Shown: positions 26,560-34,230, counted from the stretch's first letter. The stretch is 64,000 nucleotides of DNA from Paenibacillus zeirhizosphaerae (GCF_030705605.1 NZ_JAPCKK010000016.1:806001-870000), one strand, 5' to 3'. Program-made: numbers and translations. Notes: a model not told the origin generated them from the sequence alone.

Positions 26560-26651
26560 AACCGCGCATGGACACACGCGACTTTAGCCGTGTGAGGAAT
26601 TGCGCTCGGCATAAGGGCTACCATTGGTAGCTCGAAAGCCGAAAGGTCCAT
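26556..26651 (-). CDS. 31-codon leader frame in the IS left end, overlapping the permease start
   Basis: An ATG at 26651 with AAAGGAGG 4 nt upstream opens a 31-codon frame that ends in TTATGA, where TGA overlaps the ATG of the MalG-type permease. No function is expected for the peptide (MDLSAFELPMVALMPSAI at the N-terminus). The arrangement would allow ribosomes to re-initiate on the permease. Confidence 0.45.
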   Translation of the reverse strand: MDLSAFELPMVALMPSAIPHTAKVACVHARL

Positions 26652-26712
26652 GCTTCCTCCTTTCATCATGAGAATTTAACATGGTGTGCTATATTGAATG
26701 CAGTGAAAAGAG

Positions 26713-27837
26713 GTGAATCCGATATCCACCATTACAGCAAAAATCCAAATCGATGTCCCGCATGAACATACAGAAATGCTCACCAAGACCATCCAAACCT
26801 ATCGTGAAGCATGCAACTATCTTTCTGGAATTGTCTTTCAAACCAAAGAGTTACGTCAGCGTGCACTCCATGACTTGTATTATCGAGAGCTGCGAAGTCG
26901 TTTTGGTTTGAAAAGCCAAATGGCGCAATCAGTGATCAGAACGGTCATCGCCCGCTATACCTCTGCCCGATCCAACGGACACGACTGGAGCTTAATCCGA
27001 TTCAAACGACCTGAATATGATCTGGTATGGAATCGAGATTACTCGTTGAACGATGATCGGTTTAGCGTAAATACGCTGGACGAACGAGTGAAGCTTCGTT
27101 ACAAAAAACAAGGCATGCAGCACTTCTTTGATGGCACATGGAAATGGGGCACAGCCAAGCTCGTGTATAAACACAAGAAGTGGTTTTTGCACATTTCCAT
27201 GACCAAAGAGTTCCCTGAATTGGATCTTACAAAGGTCAAACACATTGTAGGAATTGATTTGGGAATCAACTTTCTCGCCACCACCTACGACAGCCAAAGC
27301 CAGACGACGTTTTATCCTGGACGAACCGTGAAACACAAACGGGGCCAGTATAAAGTCTTACGCAAACAACTTCAGATGAGACAAACCCCCTCCGCTCGAA
27401 AGCGACTCAAGGAAATCGGTTCAAGAGAAAACCGTTATGTTACCGATGTCAACCATCAGATAACCAAGGCACTCGTTGAAACGTATCCGAAAGGCACGCT
27501 GTTTGTGATCGAAAATTTAAAAGGTGTTCGTTCCGCCACGGAAAAAGTATGTGTTCGCCATCGGTATGTGTCGGTTTCCTGGGCATTTCATCAATTCCGT
27601 GAGATGTTGGAGTACAAGGCTCAACTGAACGGACAGGGCGTCATCGCAGTAGATCCCAAGTATACGTCCCAGACCTGCCCGAAATGCGGACATATTGAAC
27701 GAGCCAATCGAAACAAAAAGACGCATAGCTTTGAATGCCGAACTTGTCACTATCGTTCGAACGATGACCGAATCGGTGCCATGAATCTGTACCGCAAAGG
27801 AATCGAGTACATCGGTACAGGTACAACAGGAGTATAG
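26713..27837 (+). CDS. tnpB: TnpB RNA-guided nuclease (IS605 OrfB)
   Basis: 374 residues: N-terminal OrfB helix-turn-helix region, a RuvC-like core with D182 (GIDLGIN), E267 (FVIENLKG) and D352 (NDDRIGAMNL), and a zinc finger C322/C325/C342/C345. All three acidic residues are present, so cleavage activity is plausible. TnpB proteins cut DNA guided by an omega RNA from the element's right end. The GTG at 26713 has no well-spaced ribosome site, so the true start may differ. Confidence 0.9.
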   Translation: MNPISTITAKIQIDVPHEHTEMLTKTIQTYREACNYLSGIVFQTKELRQRALHDLYYRELRSRFGLKSQMAQSVIRTVIARYTSARSNGHDWSLIRFKRPEYDLVWNRDYSLNDDRFSVNTLDERVKLRYKKQGMQHFFDGTWKWGTAKLVYKHKKWFLHISMTKEFPELDLTKVKHIVGIDLGINFLATTYDSQSQTTFYPGRTVKHKRGQYKVLRKQLQMRQTPSARKRLKEIGSRENRYVTDVNHQITKALVETYPKGTLFVIENLKGVRSATEKVCVRHRYVSVSWAFHQFREMLEYKAQLNGQGVIAVDPKYTSQTCPKCGHIERANRNKKTHSFECRTCHYRSNDDRIGAMNLYRKGIEYIGTGTTGV

Positions 27838-28014
27838 CTCTTGTTGTAGGGGCGAGGTCGACCGTCCTGATGTTCCAACACGCTAAGGTAGGAGCACGAT
27901 AAGGTGCGTTTGCACTACCGGTTAGGAATAAGTCTAAAAGGCTTGTGCGCAGCTCAAGCACTGTCTACGAAGTAGGCAGAGACAAGCTCGTGACTTGAGT
28001 CATGAGTTGTTGAC
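27780..28014 (+). ncRNA. probable omega RNA of TnpB
   Basis: By analogy with other TnpB elements, the 3' end of tnpB and the structured right end (hairpin at 27987-28006) would make the scaffold, and the next bases (28015 onward) the guide. That guide corresponds to the 3' end of the neighbouring permease gene. The 5' boundary is a guess. Confidence 0.5.
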
Positions 28015-28917
28015 GCGCAACAACTTGGTATTGAAATACGTGAAGATCAGAATAAGCACAAATAAAATATAGGCTGCGGCCGATGCAATACCGTACTCAT
28101 GGCCGCCGAAACCGCGCTCGAATATGAATCCAACGACCGTATACAGCGACCGGGCCGGGCTACCTTGCACCCCACCGAGCATGTACGCATCGGAGAAACG
28201 CTGCAGTCCTCCGATCCAGCCGAGGATGAACAAGATGGCCAGACTTCCAAGCATATTGGGCAAAGTGATCCGCCACCATTGCTGCAACGGCGAAGCGCCA
28301 TCGATCGATGCCGCCTCATAGTATTCAATCGGGATCGCTTGCAAGTTCGCCAGATTAATAATGATAACGAAGCCAAGCCAGTGCCACACAGCCAGGATCA
28401 CCGCTCCCCATTTGGCCGAGACGGGTTGTGACAGCCACACGACCTTCTCAAATCCGAGCAGCTCAGCAACATAATTCAACGGCCCATCTGGATGAAGGAT
28501 CGCGAGGAACACCGTTGCCGCCGCCACCATCGAGGTTGCATTCGGAATATAGAACAACACCTTGAAAAAATACGAAGCCCGCCGCAAGCTATTAATCAGA
28601 CAAGCGATGAGAAAACCGATCGGAATCGCGATCAGAAGTTGAAAGATCGTGATGTAGATCGTGTTGTAGACCGCGTACCAGAACGTCCCCGAGGTGAGCA
28701 CGTCCGCGTAGTTCTGAATTCCGACGAACCGTTCCTCCGCCCCCCGCATGAAGCTGAGCCGCAGCGACTCACTCAAAGGATAAAGGGTAAAAATCAAAAT
28801 GCCGAGCAATGTTGGGAGCAAGAATACATACCATACGGCATGCGATTCCCGTCTCGAGGCGCTCCTCCATCTTCCGAACGCCTTAGCTTTTGATTGTCTT
28901 GCATTCAACTGCAACAT
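28000..28917 (-). CDS. ABC importer permease, MalF/UgpA type, C-terminus rewritten by the IS
   Basis: 305 residues, six spans, with EAA loop EYYEAASIDGASPLQQWWRITLPNML. The normal end of such proteins (FNTKLLR plus a few residues) is followed here by VNNS and a stop supplied by the IS right end. If 26563 is joined to 28015, the frame would end LLRGYER-stop and overlap the MalG start by 11 nt. The ATG at 28917 lacks a close ribosome site. An operator palindrome lies 54-75 bp upstream. Confidence 0.85.
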   Translation of the reverse strand: MLQLNARQSKAKAFGRWRSASRRESHAVWYVFLLPTLLGILIFTLYPLSESLRLSFMRGAEERFVGIQNYADVLTSGTFWYAVYNTIYITIFQLLIAIPIGFLIACLINSLRRASYFFKVLFYIPNATSMVAAATVFLAILHPDGPLNYVAELLGFEKVVWLSQPVSAKWGAVILAVWHWLGFVIIINLANLQAIPIEYYEAASIDGASPLQQWWRITLPNMLGSLAILFILGWIGGLQRFSDAYMLGGVQGSPARSLYTVVGFIFERGFGGHEYGIASAAAYILFVLILIFTYFNTKLLRVNNS

Positions 28918-28970
28918 GATTGTCGGACAACACTTCGGCTGTCCTCCTCCCTTCTATCATGGAATCAGAC

Positions 28971-28992
28971 AATATGGTATCGATACCATATT
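28971..28992. promoter_or_regulatory. LacI-type operator, 22-bp perfect palindrome
   Basis: Centred on ATATGGTATCGATACCATAT, just beyond the GDPD stop codon and before the MalF-type permease. Core GTATCGATAC fits the GTAWCGWTAC pattern shared with 29811-29820 and 31084-31093. Confidence 0.85.
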
Positions 28993-28994
28993 TG

Positions 28995-29705
28995 TCAAAG
29001 AAAATGGGCGTCATCCGACGACCAACGCTTCGCTAGCTCCATGCAGGCGGATACGTCCATCACGGACACTGCGTCTACCCCCATGTCAACATATTTGCGG
29101 AGCAGCGCCCCGTTCGCCGGCAGCGTATAAATCCAGACGAGCAAGCCGCGCTGTGCCGCATGCTCGATCAATGCTGCGCGGCACGATTCGTAATGGGCGT
29201 TCACCCCGGCAAAGCCTGCTTGCTTCACCTGCTCGCAATGTCGCCGGATATCCGCATCGTAATCGTCATCAGATGTGCTTAGCGGGATGTGTGGCAAATT
29301 CCATACGACATGCTTTGCCCGGATGCCATGCGCAAGATGGTCGGCAACACCCGTAAAGTACACTTGACTCCAGGCGTCCAGTCGGTCCACGACCTTCGCT
29401 GCGGCTTCATAAGCTTCGGGTGTCTTCAAATCCAGGTTGAATTGAATACGCTTATTGAGGAACTGTCTCAATACGGTTTCCAGCTTCTCGACCGGATCGT
29501 GTTCGGCACTCATCCACTCCGTATATGTGTAGAGCGAGACGTCAGGTTCATCATCATGATAAAGCACCGCTGCGCCGTCCTTCGTCGCGCGAACGTCCAC
29601 TTCCAGCATGTCGGCGCCTGCATCGAAGCCGGCTTGACAAGATTCTGCCGTGTTGTAAGGGGTTCCTTCGCAGCCGGTATGCGCGATGATCTGATAACGT
29701 TTCAT
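28995..29705 (-). CDS. glycerophosphodiester phosphodiesterase family protein
   Basis: 236 residues of the GDPD TIM barrel: IIAHTGCEGTPYNTAES, EVDVRATKDGAAVLYHDDE, FNLDLKTPEAYE, VNAHYESC and VSVMDVSACMEL. The usual HRG at the first metal site reads HTG, with the catalytic His kept but the Arg replaced. The enzyme has no signal peptide and so acts in the cytoplasm on imported diesters, giving an alcohol and glycerol-3-phosphate or an analogous phosphate. GGAGAG is 8 nt before the ATG. It heads the importer unit downstream of LacI. Confidence 0.87.
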   Translation of the reverse strand: MKRYQIIAHTGCEGTPYNTAESCQAGFDAGADMLEVDVRATKDGAAVLYHDDEPDVSLYTYTEWMSAEHDPVEKLETVLRQFLNKRIQFNLDLKTPEAYEAAAKVVDRLDAWSQVYFTGVADHLAHGIRAKHVVWNLPHIPLSTSDDDYDADIRRHCEQVKQAGFAGVNAHYESCRAALIEHAAQRGLLVWIYTLPANGALLRKYVDMGVDAVSVMDVSACMELAKRWSSDDAHFL

Positions 29706-29805
29706 TGTGCCAACTCTCCTTCTCCAGTCAATTCTGTTCCAGTTCCAGTGATTTCCTCCGCGATCAACAGTTCGTCCATCGTACGTTCCACCCTTTACAA
29801 CATTG

Positions 29806-29822
29806 ATATGGTATCGTTACCA
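29806..29822. promoter_or_regulatory. LacI-type operator upstream of the GDPD gene
   Basis: TGGTATCGTTACCA (29809-29822), about 104 bp before the GDPD start. It shares the GTAWCGWTAC core. Confidence 0.75.
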
Positions 29823-29906
29823 GAAATGATTCTGTGTTCATTCTAGCTGGCTTATGTAAAATCTATTGCTATTTTTTGTTTGACATTATGTAAATTGCAC
29901 AAAGCG

Positions 29907-29929
29907 AAAAAAATCACCCCTTCGGGTGA
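29907..29929 (-). terminator. terminator of the LacI gene
   Basis: TCACCC-GAAG-GGGTGA stem (29914-29929) followed on the minus strand by seven T (29913-29907). Confidence 0.88.
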
Positions 29930-29951
29930 CATAGATTGTTCTCTGGGAGCA

Positions 29952-30962
29952 CTACATTAACGCTCGACTGCTTTCACGTACGACGAGTCGATGCTGCAAT
30001 ATAATATCCGAATCGAACGTGAACTCCGGGTTTACGATCAATTGGTGCATATAGTCGACCGACTTCCTTCCAAGTTCCTCCACCGGTTGCTCCATTGAGG
30101 TAATCGCAGGGCGAACCAACTCCGTTATCCGACTCCCGTCAAAACCGACGATGGAGATATCTTCCGGCACCTGCAGTCCGTAATCCAGTGCACAATTGAG
30201 CGCCCCAACGGCCATATCGTCACTGGCGGCAAAGACGACCGTCGGCAACTCACCTTGTCGAATGATTTCCTCCATCAGCCTGCGCCCTGAAGGTAGCTTG
30301 TAATCGCCGAATTTGACGAATCGTTCGTCCTGCTCCAGCCCATGCTTCTTCATCGCATCAAGAAATCCGCGATACCGATTCAATCCGGAAGTAATGTCAT
30401 CCAAATCACCGCCGAGATAAGCAACGTTCACATGCCCTGTCTGAATAAGATGCTCCGTCGTGTCGAAAGCGGCTTGATAATCGTCAATCATCACTGACAA
30501 GTATGCGGATGATGGGGCTTTCACACTGGAAAACAAAATCGGCATCGAGGCGCCCGCAAAAAAATCAAGAATGCGGTCATCAAACTTCTGATGCATTACA
30601 ATGATGCCATCGACCCTCATGTTTTGAAAAATTCGCAAGTACTTCAGTTCTTTCTCCATGCTCTCCGCGATGTTACCAACAAGCAGATTATATCCTTTCT
30701 CACTTGCGGTTGCCTCGATGTTGCTTAAGATCGTCGAAGAAAATTGATTCGTCAAATCAGGAACAATGATGCCAATGATACTCGTCTTCTGCGACTTCAA
30801 GCTGCGCGCGATGTGACTCGGCGAATAATTGAGCTCTTCAATGACCCGATTGACCTTCTCAAGCAGCGCCTTGCTCACATACTTCTCACCGTTCAACACC
30901 CTGGACACACTGGTAACAGACACACCGGCTCTTCGCGCGACGTCTTTAATGCTTGCTCCCAC
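29952..30962 (-). CDS. LacI-family repressor of the PI-PLC/importer locus
   Basis: 336 residues: HTH (SIKDVARRAGVSVTSVSRVLNG), hinge helix (SPSHIARSLKS), and periplasmic-binding-like effector domain (IIGIIVPDLTNQFSSTILSNIE, ASDDMAVGALNCALDYG, ISIVGFDGSRI). It starts with GTG at 30962 after an AAGGGG site about 7 nt away. It has its own terminator, so the downstream GDPD-importer unit is transcribed separately. Three palindromes with a common core around the locus are the likely binding sites. The effector is unknown. Confidence 0.92.
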   Translation of the reverse strand: MGASIKDVARRAGVSVTSVSRVLNGEKYVSKALLEKVNRVIEELNYSPSHIARSLKSQKTSIIGIIVPDLTNQFSSTILSNIEATASEKGYNLLVGNIAESMEKELKYLRIFQNMRVDGIIVMHQKFDDRILDFFAGASMPILFSSVKAPSSAYLSVMIDDYQAAFDTTEHLIQTGHVNVAYLGGDLDDITSGLNRYRGFLDAMKKHGLEQDERFVKFGDYKLPSGRRLMEEIIRQGELPTVVFAASDDMAVGALNCALDYGLQVPEDISIVGFDGSRITELVRPAITSMEQPVEELGRKSVDYMHQLIVNPEFTFDSDIILQHRLVVRESSRALM

Positions 30963-31081
30963 CTTGCCACCCCTTAACCGATTACGTTCCTATAATTACG
31001 ATATGATACGTCCGTCCATTCGTCAACTTTCATGATGGGCGAGAAAGACCGACGAAATTCAAGAGCGCCGAAAAAGGTTTT

Positions 31082-31095
31082 GCGTAACGTTACGC
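31082..31095. promoter_or_regulatory. LacI-type operator upstream of the LacI gene
   Basis: GCGTAACGTTACGC, a perfect 14-bp palindrome 120 bp before the LacI start, with core GTAACGTTAC. It suggests autoregulation. The rest of the 30963-31203 gap shows no gene. Confidence 0.65.
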
Positions 31096-31203
31096 CAATT
31101 ACGTATTTGTTAGTTTTACACAAGAGAATGCCCAACCGTGAGCTCGTTTGGATATTTATTTCCATTTATTTACATCAATTTCAGGGAAAAAGGTATCGCT
31201 CCC

Positions 31204-31497
31204 CTAACTTCCGCCCATAACATCAGGTTTGCCCCCTCTGAACACCTCTACCATCACCAAAGCCCCCATTCTAAACCCCTGGACAAAAGCTTCACTTGCA
31301 AGCATCGAATTAGACTCATCATTTAAATCCAATATCTGCTCAAGGGCCGCAAATTCGCTCTCCGAAAATCTCTGTTTGACTTCCGTCATTAATTCAGAAA
31401 TTTTTCTGTTGAGCGGACGATATTCCGGATCTGTGGGGACCATTCGTTCTTCAGGATCCAGGTTGCCTCTGTAAAGTTCCTCCAAGATACTTTTCAT
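31204..31497 (-). CDS. DUF6809 family protein
   Basis: 97 residues: MKSILEELYRGNLDPEER, VPTDPEYRPLNRKISELM, and SEAFVQGFRMGALVMVEVF. The pattern matches small helical DUF6809 proteins of Firmicutes as I recall them, and their function is unknown. AAAGGGGAA about 9 nt upstream supports the ATG at 31497; the frame is open to 31557. Confidence 0.75.
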   Translation of the reverse strand: MKSILEELYRGNLDPEERMVPTDPEYRPLNRKISELMTEVKQRFSESEFAALEQILDLNDESNSMLASEAFVQGFRMGALVMVEVFRGGKPDVMGGS

Positions 31498-31689
31498 TTC
31501 ACACTTCCCCTTTAAGAAGATTATGTAAAAATCCGTGTACATTCGTTTATCACCCAAGCTAAGTTTAAACTACGTGAAAGCTGCATAGTGAGTTTTATGC
31601 ATTTTTCGCATAAAATCTACTTGTGAGTGGATGTTTTCTCACCAAATGAATATATAATGAACTGACCGAATCCATAGAATTATACATAA

Positions 31690-31718
31690 TTACACAGCAA
31701 TCCGTTGAATTGTATAAT
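31690..31718 (+). promoter_or_regulatory. promoter of the predicted antitoxin RNA
   Basis: TTACAC (31690-31695), 17-nt spacer and a consensus TATAAT (31713-31718), pointing at the 3' end of the toxin gene. Confidence 0.65.
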
Positions 31719-31724
31719 TTCATT

Positions 31725-31857
31725 GTGGTAACATAAGAATAGAAAAAGGACCGGCGGCAACCGGTCCCTGCACAACCACCGCTAAAAGAGCGGGCAGCCA
31801 GTAATAACACACTCACATGGAAATGAGCCGTTATCCTATCCACAGGGCGGCTCATTT
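31725..31857 (+). ncRNA. predicted antisense antitoxin RNA (type I TA)
   Basis: Transcription from 31690-31718 would start near 31725 and run through the toxin's 3' untranslated region. The 10-bp hairpin at 31821-31857 (AAATGAGCCG/CGGCTCATTT), which overlaps the toxin stop, may be its 3' end. The layout copies txpA/RatA. The 3' end is inferred, since no T run follows. Confidence 0.5.
31743..31767 (-). terminator. terminator of the toxin mRNA
   Basis: GGACCGG/CCGGTCC stem (31748-31754, 31761-31767) followed by TTTTT on the minus strand. Confidence 0.8.
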
Positions 31858-31935
31858 CCGCTTATTGAAAGACAGCATGGCAATTACAAACATGCCAAAT
31901 GCAAGCATCAAGTATAATGCTTCAAACACTGTCAT
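31852..31935 (-). CDS. putative holin-like toxin, type I toxin-antitoxin
   Basis: A 27-residue peptide beginning MTVFEALYLMLAFGMFVIAM and ending SFNKRK: one membrane helix with a basic tail, the signature of holin-like toxins related to TxpA/BsrG. GGGAGGTG lies about 6 nt before the ATG. Such peptides damage the membrane when not silenced by an antisense RNA. A convergent promoter and hairpins downstream fit the antitoxin. Confidence 0.85.
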   Translation of the reverse strand: MTVFEALYLMLAFGMFVIAMLSFNKRK

Positions 31936-31985
31936 AGCCTCACCTCCCTTCCGGGAGATTTGGCTTTTCGTTTAGAAAACTGGAT

Positions 31986-32324
31986 TCAATTATTTTGGTT
32001 CTTGGCTCCCCACTCACATAACTGTTCCAAAACGGGTAACAGGGTTTCCGCCTTCTCTGTGAGACTGTACTCGACCTTAGGGGGAACTTGAGGATACTCT
32101 TTCCGTTTCACCATGCCATCTGCTTCCAATTCTTTAAGCTGTGAACTCAATGTTTTATAAGTAATAGCCCCGATCTGTCTCTTCATATCATTAAAACGAA
32201 CAGGTTGCTTTTCTGCCAGCAGGTACATAATTAGCATTTTCCATTTACCACCAATGACTGACAATGTATAACCAAAAGGTGTCTCTTGAATATTACCCTT
32301 ATCTTTATAGTCGGCCATGCTCAT
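31986..32324 (-). CDS. HxlR-family regulator
   Basis: 112 residues with the HxlR core (GYTLSVIGGKWKMLIMYLLAEKQPVRFNDMKRQIGAITYKTLSSQLKELEADGMV, PPKVEYSLTEK). The ATG at 32324 has AAAGGAT about 9 nt upstream; the frame is open to 32390. It is divergent from a RidA gene, and the spacer holds an inverted repeat and the 15-nt element shared with 16129-16143. Confidence 0.87.
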   Translation of the reverse strand: MSMADYKDKGNIQETPFGYTLSVIGGKWKMLIMYLLAEKQPVRFNDMKRQIGAITYKTLSSQLKELEADGMVKRKEYPQVPPKVEYSLTEKAETLLPVLEQLCEWGAKNQNN

Positions 32325-32344
32325 GTTTGCACTATCCTTTCTGA

Positions 32345-32373
32345 TAGTACCTATCAATAAAGTGCGTACTATT
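32345..32373. promoter_or_regulatory. candidate HxlR operator region
   Basis: Inverted repeat TAGTAC-N15-GTACTA (32345-32371) overlapping AAAGTGCGTACTATT (32359-32373). That 15-mer is the complement of the element before the 475-residue gene. Confidence 0.55.
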
Positions 32374-32429
32374 TTTTTGTTTGCGTTCATTTTATACTAG
32401 CCTTACTTTGAAGTAAAGGAGACAGCAAA

Positions 32430-32813
32430 ATGGCTAATATTAAAACATACGATCACGGTCTTTGGGATCATGGCATCTCCCAGGGTTATAGCGTCAACGG
32501 CACCATCTACATTTCGGGACAATTTTCCCACAATACAGAGGGCGCGTTTGTTGGCGAAGGCGATATCGAAGCACAGACTCGGCAGACACTGGAGAATCTG
32601 GATCGTGTGCTGGCGGAATTTGGTGTCACGAAGTCGAACCTTGCTTATGTGGAGCTCTATCTGACAAATCCGCAAGAGCATCTCGAGCCGGTCATCGGGC
32701 TGTTCAGGGAGTATATGGGCGACCATCGGCCGGCCGGCAGTGCCATCGGCGTGACCTACCTGGCGTTCCCTGAGCAATTAATCGAAGTCAGAGGCGTCGC
32801 ACACACGGACTAA
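32430..32813 (+). CDS. RidA-family protein (YjgF/UK114)
   Basis: 127 residues of the RidA trimer fold: GTIYISGQFSHNTEGAFVGEGDIEAQTRQTLENLDRVLAEFG and AYVELYLTNPQEHLEPVIGLFREYMGDHRPAGSAIGV. The conserved Arg that closes RidA imine-deaminase sites is not evident near RPAGSA, where canonical RidA has RSCV-like residues, so it may be a RidA subfamily with another substrate. AAAGGAG is 7-8 nt before the ATG. HxlR is divergent and probably controls it. Confidence 0.85.
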   Translation: MANIKTYDHGLWDHGISQGYSVNGTIYISGQFSHNTEGAFVGEGDIEAQTRQTLENLDRVLAEFGVTKSNLAYVELYLTNPQEHLEPVIGLFREYMGDHRPAGSAIGVTYLAFPEQLIEVRGVAHTD

Positions 32814-32877
32814 TCCGGCCACCACGCCCGGCGCTACGCCCGGCAGCGGACTTCGAAAAGACGCGACCGCTATGTTC

Positions 32878-32940
32878 TGCTCCATATAAAAATACACTCA
32901 CGCACTATATGTTTGCGAGGGTGTATTTTTATATGGAGCA
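32878..32940. repeat. 20-bp perfect inverted repeat downstream of RidA
   Basis: Arms 32878-32897 and 32921-32940 are exact complements, AT-rich in the middle (TATAAAAATACAC). No separate T run follows. It could be a terminator or the remnant of a small repeat element. Confidence 0.7.
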
Positions 32941-33036
32941 AGTGCAAAAAGCGTGGTAAACCAATAGGCCATATGCCGTCCGCCCCATTGCCCGGTATGT
33001 CTGTCGCCACTTTGATACCGCTATACGGCCCAAGCA

Positions 33037-33085
33037 AAAAAAGCTCCTGAATCGTCACAAGGACAAATTCAAGAGCTTTTTCACT
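33037..33085. repeat. 49-nt dispersed hairpin repeat, copy 1 (terminator-like)
   Basis: Exact copy of 47851-47899. Arms AAAAAGCTC/GAGCTTTTT plus TGAAT/ATTCA with one mismatch form a bidirectional terminator at the end of the aldo/keto reductase gene. Confidence 0.9.
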
Positions 33086-33110
33086 TTGACAAATTAACGA
33101 CCATCATTAG

Positions 33111-34100
33111 TTAGTCTCTTGTAAAATTTTCGAGCATTCCAGCGGGATATCGGCTACCTGCTGACCCGTGCGGAAGAATTCCAGCAATACGTACCAGATC
33201 CTCCTCGGATAATACAATATTGCTTGCACCCACATTTTCTTCAAGGCGCTGTTTGCTCCGCGTACCGGGAATGGGAACAACGTTCTCATTTTGGGCTAAC
33301 AGCCAAGCCAATGATAACTGTGCTACAGTTATATTTTTGCTTGCAGCCAGTTCTTTAAGTTGTTGGACTGCATTCATGTTATAGGTAAAGTTACTTCCTT
33401 GCCAACGCTCGTCCCAACGACGCATATCGCCTTCCGGATACTCCTCCGCTGGTTTGACAGACTCAGTCAAAAACCCTCTGCCTAATGGTGCGTACGGCAC
33501 TAATCCGATACCTAACTCCTTTAACAATGAAAGAATATTACGTTCTTCTAGTTCACGCTCAAAAATAGAATACTCGCTTTGCAATACGGACACTGGTGTC
33601 ACAGCATGTGCGCGACGTATCGTTTCCGGTCCTGCATTGCTCAATCCAAAATACTTCACTTTCCCTTGTTGAATCAGCTCGCCCACTGCGCCAGCAACTT
33701 CCTCAATTGGAACATTCGGATCCGGGATATGCTGGTAAAAAACATCGATGTAATCTGTCTGCAGATAACGCAGGCTGTTCTCTGCCACTTTACGTATATT
33801 GTCCGGGTGGCTGTTGAAGCTGGAACCGATAGATTCAGTTGTCATATCAAAGCCAAATTTTGTGGCAATTACAACTTGATTACGAATGTCTTTAACTGCT
33901 TTCCCCAATACTTGCTCATTATGACCATTACCGTATAACTCTGCGGTGTCAAAGAAATTAACACCCAGATCATAGGCATGGCGAATCGTTTCAATACCCT
34001 CTTTCTCGTCAGATGAACCATATGCTATAGAAATACCCATGCAACCAAAGCCAAGTGCAGAAACACGCAATCCCTGTTGACCTAAAAATCGATATTGCAT
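33111..34100 (-). CDS. aldo/keto reductase
   Basis: 329 residues of the AKR barrel: LGFGCMGISIAYG, catalytic Asp/Tyr in GVNFFDTAELYGNGHNEQVLGKAV, catalytic Lys in VVIATKFGF, His in YIDVFYQHIPDP, and the NADPH tail IPGTRSKQRLEENVGA. It reduces aldehydes or ketones with NADPH. It is divergent from a TetR gene, with a strong palindrome between them. Confidence 0.9.
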   Translation of the reverse strand: MQYRFLGQQGLRVSALGFGCMGISIAYGSSDEKEGIETIRHAYDLGVNFFDTAELYGNGHNEQVLGKAVKDIRNQVVIATKFGFDMTTESIGSSFNSHPDNIRKVAENSLRYLQTDYIDVFYQHIPDPNVPIEEVAGAVGELIQQGKVKYFGLSNAGPETIRRAHAVTPVSVLQSEYSIFERELEERNILSLLKELGIGLVPYAPLGRGFLTESVKPAEEYPEGDMRRWDERWQGSNFTYNMNAVQQLKELAASKNITVAQLSLAWLLAQNENVVPIPGTRSKQRLEENVGASNIVLSEEDLVRIAGILPHGSAGSRYPAGMLENFTRD

Positions 34101-34230
34101 ACTCTTTCCCCCTTCATTAATAAGGCTAATTACAAGCCATAGTCAGTTACATAACGACCAGCATACTCAAGAAGTTTATACTTCAGGTTTAGCATCAGAT
34201 CATCGAAGTAATGATATCATACAAAAAAAT

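Larger units (their letters stand above)
26564..28014 (+). mobile_element. TnpB-only IS200/IS605-type element (IS1341-like)
   Basis: It lies between two permease genes that are normally adjacent. The left end has an imperfect hairpin (26573-26594, CACACG/CGTGTG) and the right end a matching one (27987-28006, CTCGTGAC/GTCATGAG) followed by TTGTTGAC. I place the right boundary at 28014 by analogy with ISDra2, whose right end finishes in TTGAC. The left boundary is approximate (26563/26564). No tnpA is present, so it needs a helper transposase in trans. No target duplication is expected. Confidence 0.8.

Noticed and set aside
26560-26577. Earlier ATG for the MalG-type permease at 26577
   Set aside because: These codons come from the IS left end and have no ribosome site; family alignment begins at 26559.
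31595-31855. 86-codon minus-strand frame
   Set aside because: It covers the toxin's terminator and the antitoxin promoter, has no ribosome site and no protein-like composition.
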